From contig NZ_JAQSDH010000021.1 of the NCBI RefSeq assembly GCF_029945805.1, forward strand, positions 1 through 39,000: a DNA stretch of 39,000 nt, in the 5' to 3' direction. This DNA is from Flavobacterium sp. (GTDB taxonomy: Bacteria; Bacteroidota; Bacteroidia; Flavobacteriales; Flavobacteriaceae). Shown here piece after piece: positions 1 to 8,592 of this stretch. Below the pieces are notes generated by a model that worked only from the letters and a program-made list of their open reading frames with translations, was not told where the DNA came from and made no database searches. Position 1 is the first letter of the stretch, and the number at the start of each line of letters is the position of its first letter. The position numbers were made by a program, and so were the translations under genes.

Positions 1-20
1 TGTTTGATTTTGACAGATCG

Positions 21-49
21 AAAAATCCCGCAATTAGCGGGATTTTTTA
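21..49. terminator. Hairpin terminator downstream of fumC
   Basis: A perfect inverted repeat, AAAAATCCCGC and GCGGGATTTTT, with a 5-base loop is flanked by A and T tracts, so it can act on both strands. It lies about 25 bases past the fumC stop (minus strand) and may also end a plus-strand gene left of the window. Confidence 0.85.
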
Positions 50-73
50 TTTAAACTATATTTTCTATTTGAA

Positions 74-1471
74 CTATTTCAAACTTCCTACCATATCTTC
101 TGGTTTTACCCAAGCATCAAAATCTTCTGAAGTAACATAACCTAAACGAACGGCTTCTTCTTTCAAAGTAGTGCCGTTTTTATGCGCTGTTTGTGCAATT
201 TCAGCTGATTTGTAATATCCAATCTTAGTATTTAGAGCCGTTACAAGCATTAGTGAATTATCAACCAATTCCTTAATACGGGTGTAATTTGGCTCAATTC
301 CACTAGCGCAATGTTCTTCGAATGAAACACAAGCATCGCCTAATAAGTGTGCCGATTGTAAAAAGTTAGCCGCCATAACTGGTTTGAAAACATTCAATTC
401 GTAATGACCTTGCATTCCGCTAACTGAAATTGCTACATCATTACCCATAATTTGCGCACAAACCATAGTTAACGCTTCGCATTGTGTTGGATTAACTTTT
501 CCAGGCATAATAGATGAACCCGGCTCATTTTCAGGAATAATAATTTCTCCGATTCCAGATCGTGGTCCAGAAGCTAGCATACGAACATCATTTGCAATTT
601 TGTTTAAAGAAACCGCCAATTGTTTTAAAGCGCCATGCGCTTCAACAATTGCATCATGAGAAGCCAATGCCTCAAACTTATTTGGTGCTGTCACAAAGGG
701 ATGTCCCGTAAATTTGGCAATGTATTCGGCGACTTTTACATCATAGCCAATTGGCGTATTTAATCCAGTTCCTACGGCAGTTCCGCCTAAAGCTACTTCT
801 GATAAATGCGCTAACGTATTTTTTAAGGCTTTTATGCCATAGCTCAATTGCGCGACATAACCTGAAATTTCCTGACCTAAGGTCAATGGCGTCGCGTCCA
901 TCAAATGAGTTCTTCCAATTTTAACGACATTCATAAACTCTTTAGATTTTTTATCTAAGGTATCGCGCAGTTTTTCAACTCCGGGAATGGTATTTTCTAC
1001 AACCGCTTTATAACAGGCGATGTGCATTCCTGTGGGGAATGTATCGTTTGAAGATTGTGATTTGTTTACGTCGTCATTCGCTTTTACTAATTGTTCGCCT
1101 TCGCCAATTTTAAATCCAGCTAAAACTTGTGACCGATTTGCAATCACTTCATTCACGTTCATATTACTTTGCGTTCCAGAGCCCGTTTGCCAAATTACCA
1201 ATGGAAATTCGTCTACTAATTTTCCGGCAAGGATTTCGTCACAAACGGCTCCAATGGCGTCGCGTTTTTCGGTTGAAAGTACTCCTAAATCGCAGTTGGC
1301 ATAAGCCGCCGCTTTTTTTAGGTAAGCAAAACCTTCAATGATTTCTTTGGGCATTGATGCTGATGGACCGATTTTAAAGTTATTTCGGGAACGCTCTGTT
1401 TGTGCGCCCCAATACTTGTCGGCAGGAACTTTAACTTCACCCATCGTGTCTTTTTCAATTCTGTATTCCAT
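74..1471 (-). CDS. fumC: Class II fumarate hydratase (fumarase C)
   Basis: Interconverts fumarate and L-malate in the TCA cycle, in the cytoplasm, without an iron-sulfur cluster. At 465 residues it matches the usual class II fumarase length. The superfamily signatures are present in order: [10 protein letters not shown] at about residues 96-105, [10 protein letters not shown] at about 186-195 and the signature loop [11 protein letters not shown] at about 317-327, which carries the catalytic serine. The start ATG (1469-1471) fits the conserved N-terminus ([13 protein letters not shown]). The gene is monocistronic in view: a terminator follows it, and upstream is a divergent small gene. A structured repeat (copy A) lies 33 bases upstream in the same orientation, so the fumC promoter is either inside or beyond that repeat; I see no clean TAnnTTTG box between them. 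Aspartase and argininosuccinate lyase share the fold, but the N-terminal and loop sequences are those of fumarase. Confidence 0.97.
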   Translation of the reverse strand: MEYRIEKDTMGEVKVPADKYWGAQTERSRNNFKIGPSASMPKEIIEGFAYLKKAAAYANCDLGVLSTEKRDAIGAVCDEILAGKLVDEFPLVIWQTGSGTQSNMNVNEVIANRSQVLAGFKIGEGEQLVKANDDVNKSQSSNDTFPTGMHIACYKAVVENTIPGVEKLRDTLDKKSKEFMNVVKIGRTHLMDATPLTLGQEISGYVAQLSYGIKALKNTLAHLSEVALGGTAVGTGLNTPIGYDVKVAEYIAKFTGHPFVTAPNKFEALASHDAIVEAHGALKQLAVSLNKIANDVRMLASGPRSGIGEIIIPENEPGSSIMPGKVNPTQCEALTMVCAQIMGNDVAISVSGMQGHYELNVFKPVMAANFLQSAHLLGDACVSFEEHCASGIEPNYTRIKELVDNSLMLVTALNTKIGYYKSAEIAQTAHKNGTTLKEEAVRLGYVTSEDFDAWVKPEDMVGSLK

Positions 1472-1504
1472 TGTGTATTTATATATGTTAATAAGTAGTT
1501 CGTA

Positions 1505-1618
1505 TTAGCCCCGATAGCAGTGGAAATCCTTTTTATTGCTTTGCAGAAGAGTACATTCAAAAGTGCTCAGGTTCAGAAAGCAATGAAAAGATTGCAACGG
1601 ATAGCGGGAAATAGCTTC
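1505..1618 (-). repeat. Structured repeat family, copy A (upstream of fumC)
   Basis: On the minus strand it begins GAAGCTATTTCCCGCTATCC and ends ACTGCTATCGGGGCTAA. Between these lies an inner inverted repeat (ATTGCTTT / AAAGCAAT, extended by TTTT/AAAA and AATC/GATT). The ends can also pair: AGC and CCCG on the 5' side with CGGG and GCT on the 3' side, leaving TATTT bulged. Copies B (13967-14043) and C (24369-24461) share both flanks, but the inner stem differs. Function unknown: a 5' leader RNA or a small palindromic mobile repeat are the main options. Confidence 0.8.
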
Positions 1619-1674
1619 ATAAAATTCACCCCAAATTTAAGGATAAAAAGTAGTTAATAAAAATCGATTTTGTT

Positions 1675-1706
1675 TTTGGATAGGAGAAATATTCCCCTTA
1701 CATTTG
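1675..1706 (+). promoter_or_regulatory. Bacteroidetes-type promoter for the small membrane protein gene
   Basis: TTTG at 1675-1678 and TACATTTG at 1699-1706 (perfect TAnnTTTG -7 box) are separated by 20 bases, close to the known Bacteroidetes -33/-7 spacing. The predicted transcript start, near 1713, lies after the in-frame TTG at 1704 and before the ATG at 1734, which decides the start of the next gene. Confidence 0.7.
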
Positions 1707-1733
1707 CCTATAATTCAAAAAATTCCGGAAAAC

Positions 1734-1907
1734 ATGTTTGAATTTTCACAGTATTTAGGTTTCTTAGCTTTCTTGAGTATTTTAACCATTGGTTTTTGGC
1801 TAATGATTTTCTTAATCACTTTCATCGTTCCTTATTGGATTTTTGGTGGTGTTAAAGAATTTTTACAAGAGAAAAAAGCGGAAAGAGACGCAAAACAAAC
1901 GGTTTAG
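1734..1907 (+). CDS. Small membrane protein, 57 residues
   Basis: I do not recognise the family. The protein starts MFEFSQYLGFLAF, has one or two hydrophobic stretches (about residues 8-38) and ends in a charged tail (KEFLQEKKAERDAKQ), which suggests a small inner-membrane protein with a cytoplasmic C-terminus. An in-frame TTG at 1704 would add ten residues, but it lies inside the -7 promoter box, so ATG 1734 is preferred. A good promoter upstream and a strong hairpin terminator 19 bases downstream make it a complete monocistronic unit, which supports it being a real gene despite its size. It is divergent from fumC and convergent with the TonB-type receptor. Confidence 0.7.
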   Translation: MFEFSQYLGFLAFLSILTIGFWLMIFLITFIVPYWIFGGVKEFLQEKKAERDAKQTV

Positions 1908-1925
1908 ATTAAACTTTTTGTCTAC

Positions 1926-1955
1926 AAAAAAGCCCCGAAATTCGGGGCTTTTTTT
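1926..1955. terminator. Bidirectional hairpin terminator
   Basis: AAAGCCCCGAA and TTCGGGGCTTT form a stem with A and T tracts on the two sides, between the convergent small membrane gene and the TonB-type receptor gene. It serves both. Confidence 0.9.
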
Positions 1956-1962
1956 ATTTGTA

Positions 1963-4401
1963 TTATCCTGGAAAATCGCCGCCATCATATTCCTGATTGC
2001 TTTTGCGTTCTCTTTCGTTTTTCTTTTTGTTAAATCGGTACGTAAATGATAAAGTGTATTGTCTTGCTCGCCATTGAAATTCAGATGTAGAGTTGAATGA
2101 GCCTGGGATTAGCGTTTCATTTTTACGAATTCTAGAATTAAATAAATCACTAACATTAAAAGCAATTGTGGCTTTATCTTTCAAAATATCTTTGCTAAAT
2201 GCGAGATTGGTCGAGAAAATTCCTTTTCTGCTACCCTGTGCATTTTTCTGATCGCCTTCATAGAACATATTAGTTTGCCAGTCTATTTTATACGGTAACG
2301 TAACTTTTGAATTTAAACGTGTAAACCAGGAAGTAGCTTTGTTATTCAAATCTTGCACCTGTGTATCACCATTAAAATCTACGTAAGAGAAATCACCTTG
2401 GGTTTCAATACTAAAGAAATTAAAGTTGGAGTTCAAACGCCACCATTTGAACGGCGTATAATTTAGGGTAATTTCTAAACCTGCACGATATTCTGTCGCA
2501 ATATTTACGGGTGAAAATAGAATAATTGGCGTACCATCTGAAGTAAAATCACCCGACTCTCTTCGTACAAAATTGAATACATCACTTGTTTTATTTACAT
2601 AAGCAGAAGTATTAAATGTAATTTTCTTTCCAAATTTAGTTAAAAATCCAGCTTCAAGGGCATCGGTAATTGCCGGATTCAAGTCGGGATTTCCCTGAAA
2701 AATATTAATGTTACTCGAAAAATCACTAGAAGGATTTAAAAATCTTCCTCTGGGACGTCTTATCCTTTTGCTGTAACTTGTAGATACGTTGGTTTGATCT
2801 GAGATTTCGTAGGTTACGAAAGCACTAGGAAAAAAATTATTGTATTTTTTAGTATTAAAATTAGACTCGTCAGTCAAGTTTACTTCTATATTGGAATCTT
2901 CCCAACGAAGTCCGAAAAGGAACGAAAATTTATTTTTCTTAAATCCAAACTGCGAATACAAAGCATTTACAAATTCTTTGTATTGTAAGACACTTGATAA
3001 ATTATCGTTTAATACTGCATCTTCGAAAATTTTCACATCGGTATCTTGTATGGTAAAATCACCGCGATATCCAGCTTCAAACTGCAGGCCTTTTCCGAAA
3101 GGTAAAACATAATCGGTTGCAAACAAATTTCTAGTTTGTTTTTGAATATCGGATGTAGTCGCGCTTGGGAATTGTGTGTCAAAAATTCGAGAATCGCTTG
3201 TTTCATTATTGAACGAAGTTTGAAAATCGACATTTAGTTTATGACCCTCTTTTTTGAATTTTTTTACAAAATTAGAATTAAACTCGAAATTGTCTTCATC
3301 ATTTTTATCGCGATTGTTTCTGGTTCTTGATGATGTTGATAAATCTTGAAAAGTATTATTGAAGGTTGCCGAGGTAATATTTGCACCAATACTTTTTCTG
3401 TAGTTTATGCCGTTGGTCCAACTCGTATTATCATTAATAAACCACTCAATCCCTAAACCACCATTATAATTGTTGTTGTACCGATCATTTTCTCGGTCTT
3501 CATATATAAATTTTGGCGAAGTGGCAGTAGGATTAAAATATTCAGTATTTACTCTAGAGAATCCTGGACTATTTCTGTTACTGAATCCTTGATTAGTAAA
3601 GATATTGACGTCATTTGTTTTGTAATTCAAGTTGGCAGAAAGTCCGTGATTATCGGGAAATCCCGTATTGGCAATAAAAGTTCCATTGAAGCCATTTGTT
3701 TTTCCTTTTTTCAGAATGATATTCAAAATTCCACCGCCACCTTCTGCGTCGTAACGAGCTGATGGGTTTGTAATTACCTCAACTTTGTCAATAGCATCAG
3801 CAGGAATTAATCGCAAAGCATCGGTTACATTTGTTGCTGTTGATGGTTTTCCGTCAATTAAAATTCTAACATTATCATTTCCACGTAGCGCAATCGAGCC
3901 GTCTACATCAACGGTAACCGAAGGAATATTATCCAAAACATCACTCACAGTTCCGCCCTTGACCAATAGGTCTTTTCCAACATTATAAACTTTCTTGTCT
4001 AACTTTATTTCTAGCGTTGTTGTTTCACTTCTAATGACCACTTCGTTGAGTTGTGTTATATCTTCTTCAAGAGAAATTGTTCCCAAATTTGTAGGTTGGT
4101 CCAATTGTTTTTTACTGATAACAGTGGGTTTAAACGAAATAAACTCTAAAGTAATGTCATAGACACCAGCAACAACTTCTATATTGTAGTCGCCTTTGTT
4201 ATCTGTTATGCCACCGAAGATTAATTTGGGATTTTTAGTATTTTTAAATGTTATCGTGGCATATTCAAGCGGAATCTTACTCGTTTTTTCAATGATTTTT
4301 CCTGTGATTACAAATTTGTTACTTTCTGGTCTTTCTTGCCCGAAAACTGTAAGTGAGCCAAGTAGTAATACTGCAGCTAATAGATAATGAAACTTTTTCA
4401 T
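1963..4401 (-). CDS. TonB-dependent-type outer membrane receptor with carboxypeptidase-regulatory-like domain
   Basis: An 812-residue outer membrane protein. Visible in order: a signal peptide (MKKFHYLLAAVLLLGSLTVFGQ); a carboxypeptidase-regulatory-like/Ig-fold domain at about 29-115 (FVITGKIIEKTSKIPLEYATITFKN is its start, with the usual G-D-Y-x-I turn); a plug domain at about 120-235 (KDLLVKGGTVSDVLDNIPSV; ALRGNDNVRILIDGKP; NPSARYDAEGGGGILNI); then a long beta-barrel of the outer-membrane beta-barrel-3 family, rich in aromatic and Asn residues. These proteins resemble SusC/FecA-like receptors, but this subtype usually stands alone without a SusD partner, as here. The substrate cannot be told from sequence. 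It has its own -7 box (4433-4440) and shares a bidirectional terminator at its 3' end. Confidence 0.9.
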   Translation of the reverse strand: MKKFHYLLAAVLLLGSLTVFGQERPESNKFVITGKIIEKTSKIPLEYATITFKNTKNPKLIFGGITDNKGDYNIEVVAGVYDITLEFISFKPTVISKKQLDQPTNLGTISLEEDITQLNEVVIRSETTTLEIKLDKKVYNVGKDLLVKGGTVSDVLDNIPSVTVDVDGSIALRGNDNVRILIDGKPSTATNVTDALRLIPADAIDKVEVITNPSARYDAEGGGGILNIILKKGKTNGFNGTFIANTGFPDNHGLSANLNYKTNDVNIFTNQGFSNRNSPGFSRVNTEYFNPTATSPKFIYEDRENDRYNNNYNGGLGIEWFINDNTSWTNGINYRKSIGANITSATFNNTFQDLSTSSRTRNNRDKNDEDNFEFNSNFVKKFKKEGHKLNVDFQTSFNNETSDSRIFDTQFPSATTSDIQKQTRNLFATDYVLPFGKGLQFEAGYRGDFTIQDTDVKIFEDAVLNDNLSSVLQYKEFVNALYSQFGFKKNKFSFLFGLRWEDSNIEVNLTDESNFNTKKYNNFFPSAFVTYEISDQTNVSTSYSKRIRRPRGRFLNPSSDFSSNINIFQGNPDLNPAITDALEAGFLTKFGKKITFNTSAYVNKTSDVFNFVRRESGDFTSDGTPIILFSPVNIATEYRAGLEITLNYTPFKWWRLNSNFNFFSIETQGDFSYVDFNGDTQVQDLNNKATSWFTRLNSKVTLPYKIDWQTNMFYEGDQKNAQGSRKGIFSTNLAFSKDILKDKATIAFNVSDLFNSRIRKNETLIPGSFNSTSEFQWRARQYTLSFTYRFNKKKNERERKSNQEYDGGDFPG

Positions 4402-4432
4402 GTGCGATATATTTAACGTGTCTTAAAGAGTG

Positions 4433-4440
4433 CAAAAATA
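4433..4440 (-). promoter_or_regulatory. -7 box (TATTTTTG) for the receptor gene
   Basis: On the minus strand TATTTTTG fits TAnnTTTG, 31 bases before the receptor ATG. A TTTG at 4467-4464 is 23 bases upstream, somewhat farther than ideal, so the -33 element is uncertain. Confidence 0.5.
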
Positions 4441-4490
4441 CATCGAGCTTTGAAGTACAGTTCACAAATCTTTGTTAAATATGTCGCTGT

Positions 4491-4835
4491 TTATTGTAGA
4501 AAAGCAGCCAAATTATCAATTTTTCTAGCGATAATAGCCTTATCACCATTGATAACTATGGGTCTTTCAATAAGAATAGGATGTTTGGCTAATGCTTGAA
4601 TAATGTCTGAATCCGTTACTGATTTTCCTTTGTAGTTTTCAATCCAAATTGATTCTTTCTGACGAACCAAGGCAATGGGTTTGATTGCTAGCTTTTTAAT
4701 CAGCACTTCCAAATCCAATGCAGACAATGGGTTTTCAAGATAAGAAATTATTTCAAAAGGTACTTGCAAGTCATTCGCGAATGCAATGCAGTTTCTCGAT
4801 TTACCGCATCTTGGATTATGGAGTATTTGGAGCAT
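4491..4835 (-). CDS. ArsC-family arsenate reductase-like protein
   Basis: 114 residues, the usual length of the thioredoxin-fold ArsC/Spx family. The N-terminus ILHNPRCGKSR carries the catalytic cysteine (Cys10), and the C-terminal half has HPILIERPIVI, the ArsC signature whose arginine binds the arsenate oxyanion. The family reduces arsenate to arsenite using a small thiol and glutaredoxin. This genome carries bshA, so bacillithiol may be the thiol used here (inference). No arsR, acr3 or arsB gene is adjacent, so a role in arsenic resistance is not supported by context; many such stand-alone genes have unproven function. The start codon is joined to a run of A residues (see the homopolymer entry). 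Confidence 0.85.
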   Translation of the reverse strand: MLQILHNPRCGKSRNCIAFANDLQVPFEIISYLENPLSALDLEVLIKKLAIKPIALVRQKESIWIENYKGKSVTDSDIIQALAKHPILIERPIVINGDKAIIARKIDNLAAFLQ

Positions 4836-4846
4836 TTTTTTTTTTT
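4835..4846. repeat. 12-base homopolymer (poly-A on the coding strand) at the ArsC-like start
   Basis: Twelve consecutive T residues on the plus strand. On the minus strand this gives eleven A residues directly before, plus the A of, the ArsC-like ATG. It occupies the ribosome-binding region and is a plausible slippage site. Confidence 0.9.
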
Positions 4847-4906
4847 ACAAAGTACTAGTTTTTAATAGAAAATAGGTAATTTAGGCGAAATAAAAAAATC
4901 AAGCTT

Positions 4907-5842
4907 ATGTTTATTGAACAAGCCTATAAGGGAAATAATGAATGGTGGCGCGTGCTAGTCACCACACTCTTATCTGCTGGAGTTTTTATTGTGAATTTGA
5001 TTCTGTTTTTTGTACTTCCAGCGGATATACTAAAACAGAGTACAGATTTAGCTAAATCTATGTCGAGTACTGCGTCGTTGATATTGAACTTACTACCCTT
5101 TGCATTTTTATTGGGATTGTTATTCCTATTGGTGACTAACTTACATGAAAGAAGTATCAATTCGTTAACAACATCAAGAAGAAAGGTTGATTTGAAAAGA
5201 GTCTTTTTCTCTTTTGGACTAATCGTTTTTTTTACACTACTTAGTTTTGGAATATCCTATTACATGGACAATTCGCAGATTGTTTGGAATTTCCAACCTA
5301 CCAAGTTTGCGATACTTTTAATTTTAAGTCTTATTCTTTTTCCGTTTCAAATAGGTTTGGAAGAATATCTTTTTCGAGGATATTTTATGCAGCAAATCGG
5401 AATTGTTGCAAGAAACAGATGGACGCCATTGATTATAACCTCGGTTTTTTTTGGATTATTGCACAGTGCCAATCCCGAAGTAGCGGAAATGGGTTATGGC
5501 GTAATGGTGTTCTATATCGGAACCGGATTTCTATTAGGAATTATGACTTTGATGGATGAAGGAATGGAATTGGCATTGGGATTTCATTTTGGAAACAATC
5601 TTATGGCAGCTATACTAATAACGACAAACTATTCTGCGTTGCAAACGGATGCTTTATTTAAATATACTGGAAAAGAAAACAGCGCAGATATGCTTACCGA
5701 AATGATAATTTCTATTTTGATAGTATATCCAACAATTCTTTTTATTATGGCAAAAAAATACAAATGGAACAACTGGCGACAACGTTTAACAGGAAAAGTT
5801 GATAAACCCGCTACTAAAATAAAAATTGAGAACTATGAATAG
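4907..5842 (+). CDS. CPBP-family intramembrane glutamic endopeptidase
   Basis: A 311-residue protein with about seven to eight hydrophobic segments. It has the CPBP/Abi signature: EEYLFR at about 152-157 (motif EExxxR), FFGLLH at about 181-186 (motif FxxxH) and HFGNN at about 227-231 (motif HxxxN). Members are membrane-embedded glutamate proteases related to Rce1, used for processing CAAX-like or signal peptides; substrates in Bacteroidetes are mostly unknown. The last 8 bases overlap the start of menE, which implies translational coupling, although no functional link with menaquinone synthesis is known to me. Confidence 0.88.
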   Translation: MFIEQAYKGNNEWWRVLVTTLLSAGVFIVNLILFFVLPADILKQSTDLAKSMSSTASLILNLLPFAFLLGLLFLLVTNLHERSINSLTTSRRKVDLKRVFFSFGLIVFFTLLSFGISYYMDNSQIVWNFQPTKFAILLILSLILFPFQIGLEEYLFRGYFMQQIGIVARNRWTPLIITSVFFGLLHSANPEVAEMGYGVMVFYIGTGFLLGIMTLMDEGMELALGFHFGNNLMAAILITTNYSALQTDALFKYTGKENSADMLTEMIISILIVYPTILFIMAKKYKWNNWRQRLTGKVDKPATKIKIENYE

Positions 5843-6875
5843 CCCCACTTATGAAAATGTACACAATCTATTCAAACTGAATGGATTTCATCTTGACAGA
5901 GAAGATTTATGCCGCGTAGCTTATAGTTTTATAAAAGAAGGTGAAGATTTTGAAAAACCCGTTGGAGATTTTCTTTTGGATTGGTTTGATAGTAAAAACT
6001 ATATCGAAATGCAGACTTCGGGATCCACTGGAATTCCAAAGATGATATCGGTAAGTAAGCAAGCGATGGTCGAATCGGCTCTGGCTACTGGAGATTTTTT
6101 TGAATTGAATCCAGGAAACAGAGCATTGCAATGCTTACCGGTTAAATATGTAGCGGGGAAAATGATGTTGGTTCGGGCTATGATTCTAGGTCTAGATTTA
6201 GATTTTGTAGCGCCAAGTTCACATCCATTACATAACAATGAAGTTCATTATGATTTTGTGGCTATGGTGCCGTTGCAAGCCCAAAACTCTATTACGGAAT
6301 TGCAAAAAGTAAAAAAGATGATCGTTGGTGGCGCAGCCGTAAATAAAAATTTGGAAAAACAATTGTTGAAACTTCCAACGGAAGTCTATGAGACTTATGG
6401 CATGACCGAAACCATTACGCACATTGCTGCTAGAAAATTAGGAGAAAAAGCATTTACGGTTTTACCAAATGTTACTATATCCTATGACGATAGGAATTGT
6501 TTGGTGATTCATGCGCCAAGAATTTCTGAAGAAATTATCGTTACCAATGATATTGTAGAATTGTTAAATGAAAACCAATTTATATTCATTGGAAGATTTG
6601 ATACAATAATTAATAGCGGCGGAATAAAATTGATTCCAGAGCAAATAGAAGAGAAGCTCGCTGGTAAAATCACCGAACGCTTTTTTATTGCATCCAAACC
6701 GGATAATGAATTAGGTGAAAAAGTAGTTTTGGTAATTGAAGGTGAAAAACACGAATTTGATACCACACTTTATGATGAGCTTGATAAGTATGAGAAACCT
6801 AAAGAAATTATTTTCATTCCTAAGTTTAAGGAAACGCCAAACGGAAAAATTATGAGAAAAGAAACTTTGAAATAA
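5835..6875 (+). CDS. menE: o-succinylbenzoate-CoA ligase-like AMP-binding protein
   Basis: Adenylate-forming enzyme of 346 residues; probably activates o-succinylbenzoate to its CoA ester in menaquinone synthesis. Motifs: the P-loop QTSGSTGIPK at about 59-68, YGMTETITH in the adenylate-binding region, the hinge-side NSGGIKLIPEQIEE, and the C-terminal lysine motif NGKIMRKE. It is shorter than typical acyl-CoA synthetases (about 500) because the N-terminal subdomain is reduced, as I recall for MenE in Flavobacteriaceae. An upstream in-frame TTG (5826) would add three residues; ATG 5835 is preferred. It overlaps the CPBP gene by 8 bases and ends in a hairpin terminator. No other men gene is adjacent, so the substrate rests on length and motif similarity. 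Confidence 0.8.
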   Translation: MNSPTYENVHNLFKLNGFHLDREDLCRVAYSFIKEGEDFEKPVGDFLLDWFDSKNYIEMQTSGSTGIPKMISVSKQAMVESALATGDFFELNPGNRALQCLPVKYVAGKMMLVRAMILGLDLDFVAPSSHPLHNNEVHYDFVAMVPLQAQNSITELQKVKKMIVGGAAVNKNLEKQLLKLPTEVYETYGMTETITHIAARKLGEKAFTVLPNVTISYDDRNCLVIHAPRISEEIIVTNDIVELLNENQFIFIGRFDTIINSGGIKLIPEQIEEKLAGKITERFFIASKPDNELGEKVVLVIEGEKHEFDTTLYDELDKYEKPKEIIFIPKFKETPNGKIMRKETLK

Positions 6876-6876
6876 T

Positions 6877-6906
6877 AAAAACGTCCCAGTATTGGGACGT
6901 TTTTTA
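6877..6906. terminator. Hairpin terminator after menE
   Basis: AAAACGTCCCA and TGGGACGTTTT with a short loop and a T tract on the plus strand; A tract on the other side, so it may also end the convergent M1 peptidase gene. Confidence 0.9.
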
Positions 6907-6935
6907 TTTAAATAATAGTGTCGTTTGTTTTTACA

Positions 6936-8549
6936 TTAATCAATATTAATATAAAAATCATTGGTCATCAGTTCAATAGATTCAATAGATTTTACTTTAA
7001 ATTTTGATGGAGTCCATTTTGTAGTAGGATTTATTCTTATCTTCTTTCCATTAATTTTTACATCTACAGGCATATTGAATTTAACTTCATCTGCAATCCA
7101 ACGCGATTGGAGTTTACCTTTGTTAATTCGCAATTCAAGTTTGGGAATTGCAATATGTCTCAAATACTGATCAAAAACGGGAGTTAAATCCATTTTGGAT
7201 TCGGTATTAAAAAAAGTAATCACGTTTTCTGTATCAATTATTTTATGTCGGAACGTTTCAGAATAGTTCAATAGCATTTTCCACCATTTGGCATCATCAT
7301 TTACAACATGTCGTAAAGTGTTTAAAAACAAGGCTCCTTTATCATACATGTCTCCAGAGCCTTCTGTGTTCACTCCGAAAGGTCCGATAATTGGAGTTTC
7401 ATTACCCACATTTCGTTTGAGTCCGTTCACGTAAGTTTGGCCTTTTTCATATCCATATTGACATTCTACATATACGGCTTCGCTGTAGGTGGTAAATCTT
7501 TCATGAATCCACATATCAGCAATGTCTTTTGAACTTATGCTATTTCCAAACCATTCGTGGCCCGTTTCGTGAATGATTATATAGTCAAATAGTAGTCCAA
7601 TTCCAGTTCCAGTTCTGTCACTTCCTAAATACCCTTTTATAAACTTATTTCCATAAGCAACAGCACTTTGATGTTCCATACCTAAATAAGGAGTTTCTAC
7701 TAATTTATAGCTGTCATTAGTAAAAGGATACGTGCCAAATTTACTTTGGAAACAATCCATCATAGGTTTTACTTCTTCAAATTGAATTCGGGCTGCAGTT
7801 TCATTATCTCGCAATACGTAATAATCCAAATCAAGGCCTTTATAGTTCTCATGAATGTTTATATAATCTCCAATATTAATGGTAATTGAATAGGTGTTTA
7901 TCGGATTTTTAACTTCCCAATCCCAACGAGTGTAACCATTTTTTAAATCTTCGCTACCCGTTAATCTTCCATTGGATACATTCATTAAACCATTGGGAAC
8001 GGCTACTTTTATTGTGGCTCCATAATCGGGTTCATCGCTTTGCGAATCTTTTACAGGATAAAAAATACTAGCTCCAACGCCTTGACAAGCTACTGCAATC
8101 CATGGTTTACCATTTCGGTCTTTCTTGAAAATAAAACCGCCATCCCAAGGTGCATTTTTAGCAACTGTAGGTTTTCCTGAATAATAAAAGAACAAACTTT
8201 GTTCTGAATTTACCTTTAAAACTTCCGGAAAATCGATAAATACGGCATTAAATTCGCGTTTGTATTGGAGTTTTTTCGAATTGAAAACAAGGCTGTCAAT
8301 TTGAAGGTTATCAAATAAATCCAATTGGATTTTTGAAGTATTGGTAACCACTTTAAACGTGATGTTGTTGTAGCCAACAATACTTCTTTCATCAGGATTA
8401 ACTTTAATATTTAAATCATAACGCAACACATCAAAGCAAGTTCTTTCTTGATGTAAACCGCCTTGAAGCGAATCTTTTCTAGTAAATTTTTGTGCATTTA
8501 TAAACTGTGTTCCTAATAAAAAAAGTGCAATTCTAAAAAAATGTTTCAT
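6936..8549 (-). CDS. Secreted M1-family zinc metallopeptidase
   Basis: A gluzincin aminopeptidase of 537 residues. The start is placed at the ATG 8547-8549 because it gives a signal peptide (MKHFFRIALFLLGTQFINAQ); the longer open frame to 8603 adds 18 residues with no such feature and would run into the upstream gene. In the 537-residue numbering: the exopeptidase-like motif GMEHQS at about 290-295 (in place of GxMEN), the zinc motif HETGH at 327-331 and the third zinc ligand Glu350 in HERF, 19 residues after the second His as in the family. It lacks the large C-terminal helical domain of full-length (about 850) M1 enzymes, which is common in this shorter Bacteroidetes group. Probably periplasmic or extracellular peptide turnover. 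Confidence 0.9.
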   Translation of the reverse strand: MKHFFRIALFLLGTQFINAQKFTRKDSLQGGLHQERTCFDVLRYDLNIKVNPDERSIVGYNNITFKVVTNTSKIQLDLFDNLQIDSLVFNSKKLQYKREFNAVFIDFPEVLKVNSEQSLFFYYSGKPTVAKNAPWDGGFIFKKDRNGKPWIAVACQGVGASIFYPVKDSQSDEPDYGATIKVAVPNGLMNVSNGRLTGSEDLKNGYTRWDWEVKNPINTYSITINIGDYINIHENYKGLDLDYYVLRDNETAARIQFEEVKPMMDCFQSKFGTYPFTNDSYKLVETPYLGMEHQSAVAYGNKFIKGYLGSDRTGTGIGLLFDYIIIHETGHEWFGNSISSKDIADMWIHERFTTYSEAVYVECQYGYEKGQTYVNGLKRNVGNETPIIGPFGVNTEGSGDMYDKGALFLNTLRHVVNDDAKWWKMLLNYSETFRHKIIDTENVITFFNTESKMDLTPVFDQYLRHIAIPKLELRINKGKLQSRWIADEVKFNMPVDVKINGKKIRINPTTKWTPSKFKVKSIESIELMTNDFYINID

Positions 8550-8592
8550 AAGTGAATACTTTAGGCAATAAGTAGCGTAACAGCTATTTTTG

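Noticed and set aside
1843..2049. 68-residue open frame on the plus strand overlapping the small membrane gene and the receptor 3' end
   Set aside because: It runs through a hairpin terminator and out of frame with two supported genes; its hydrophobic end comes from the antisense of the receptor gene. A shadow, not a gene.
4491..4835. Arsenic resistance operon
   Set aside because: No arsR, arsenite pump or arsH-like gene is adjacent; a lone ArsC-family gene does not establish the function.
4907..6875. A functional pair formed by the CPBP protease and menE
   Set aside because: The overlap shows coupling of translation only; no known role of CPBP proteases in menaquinone synthesis supports more.
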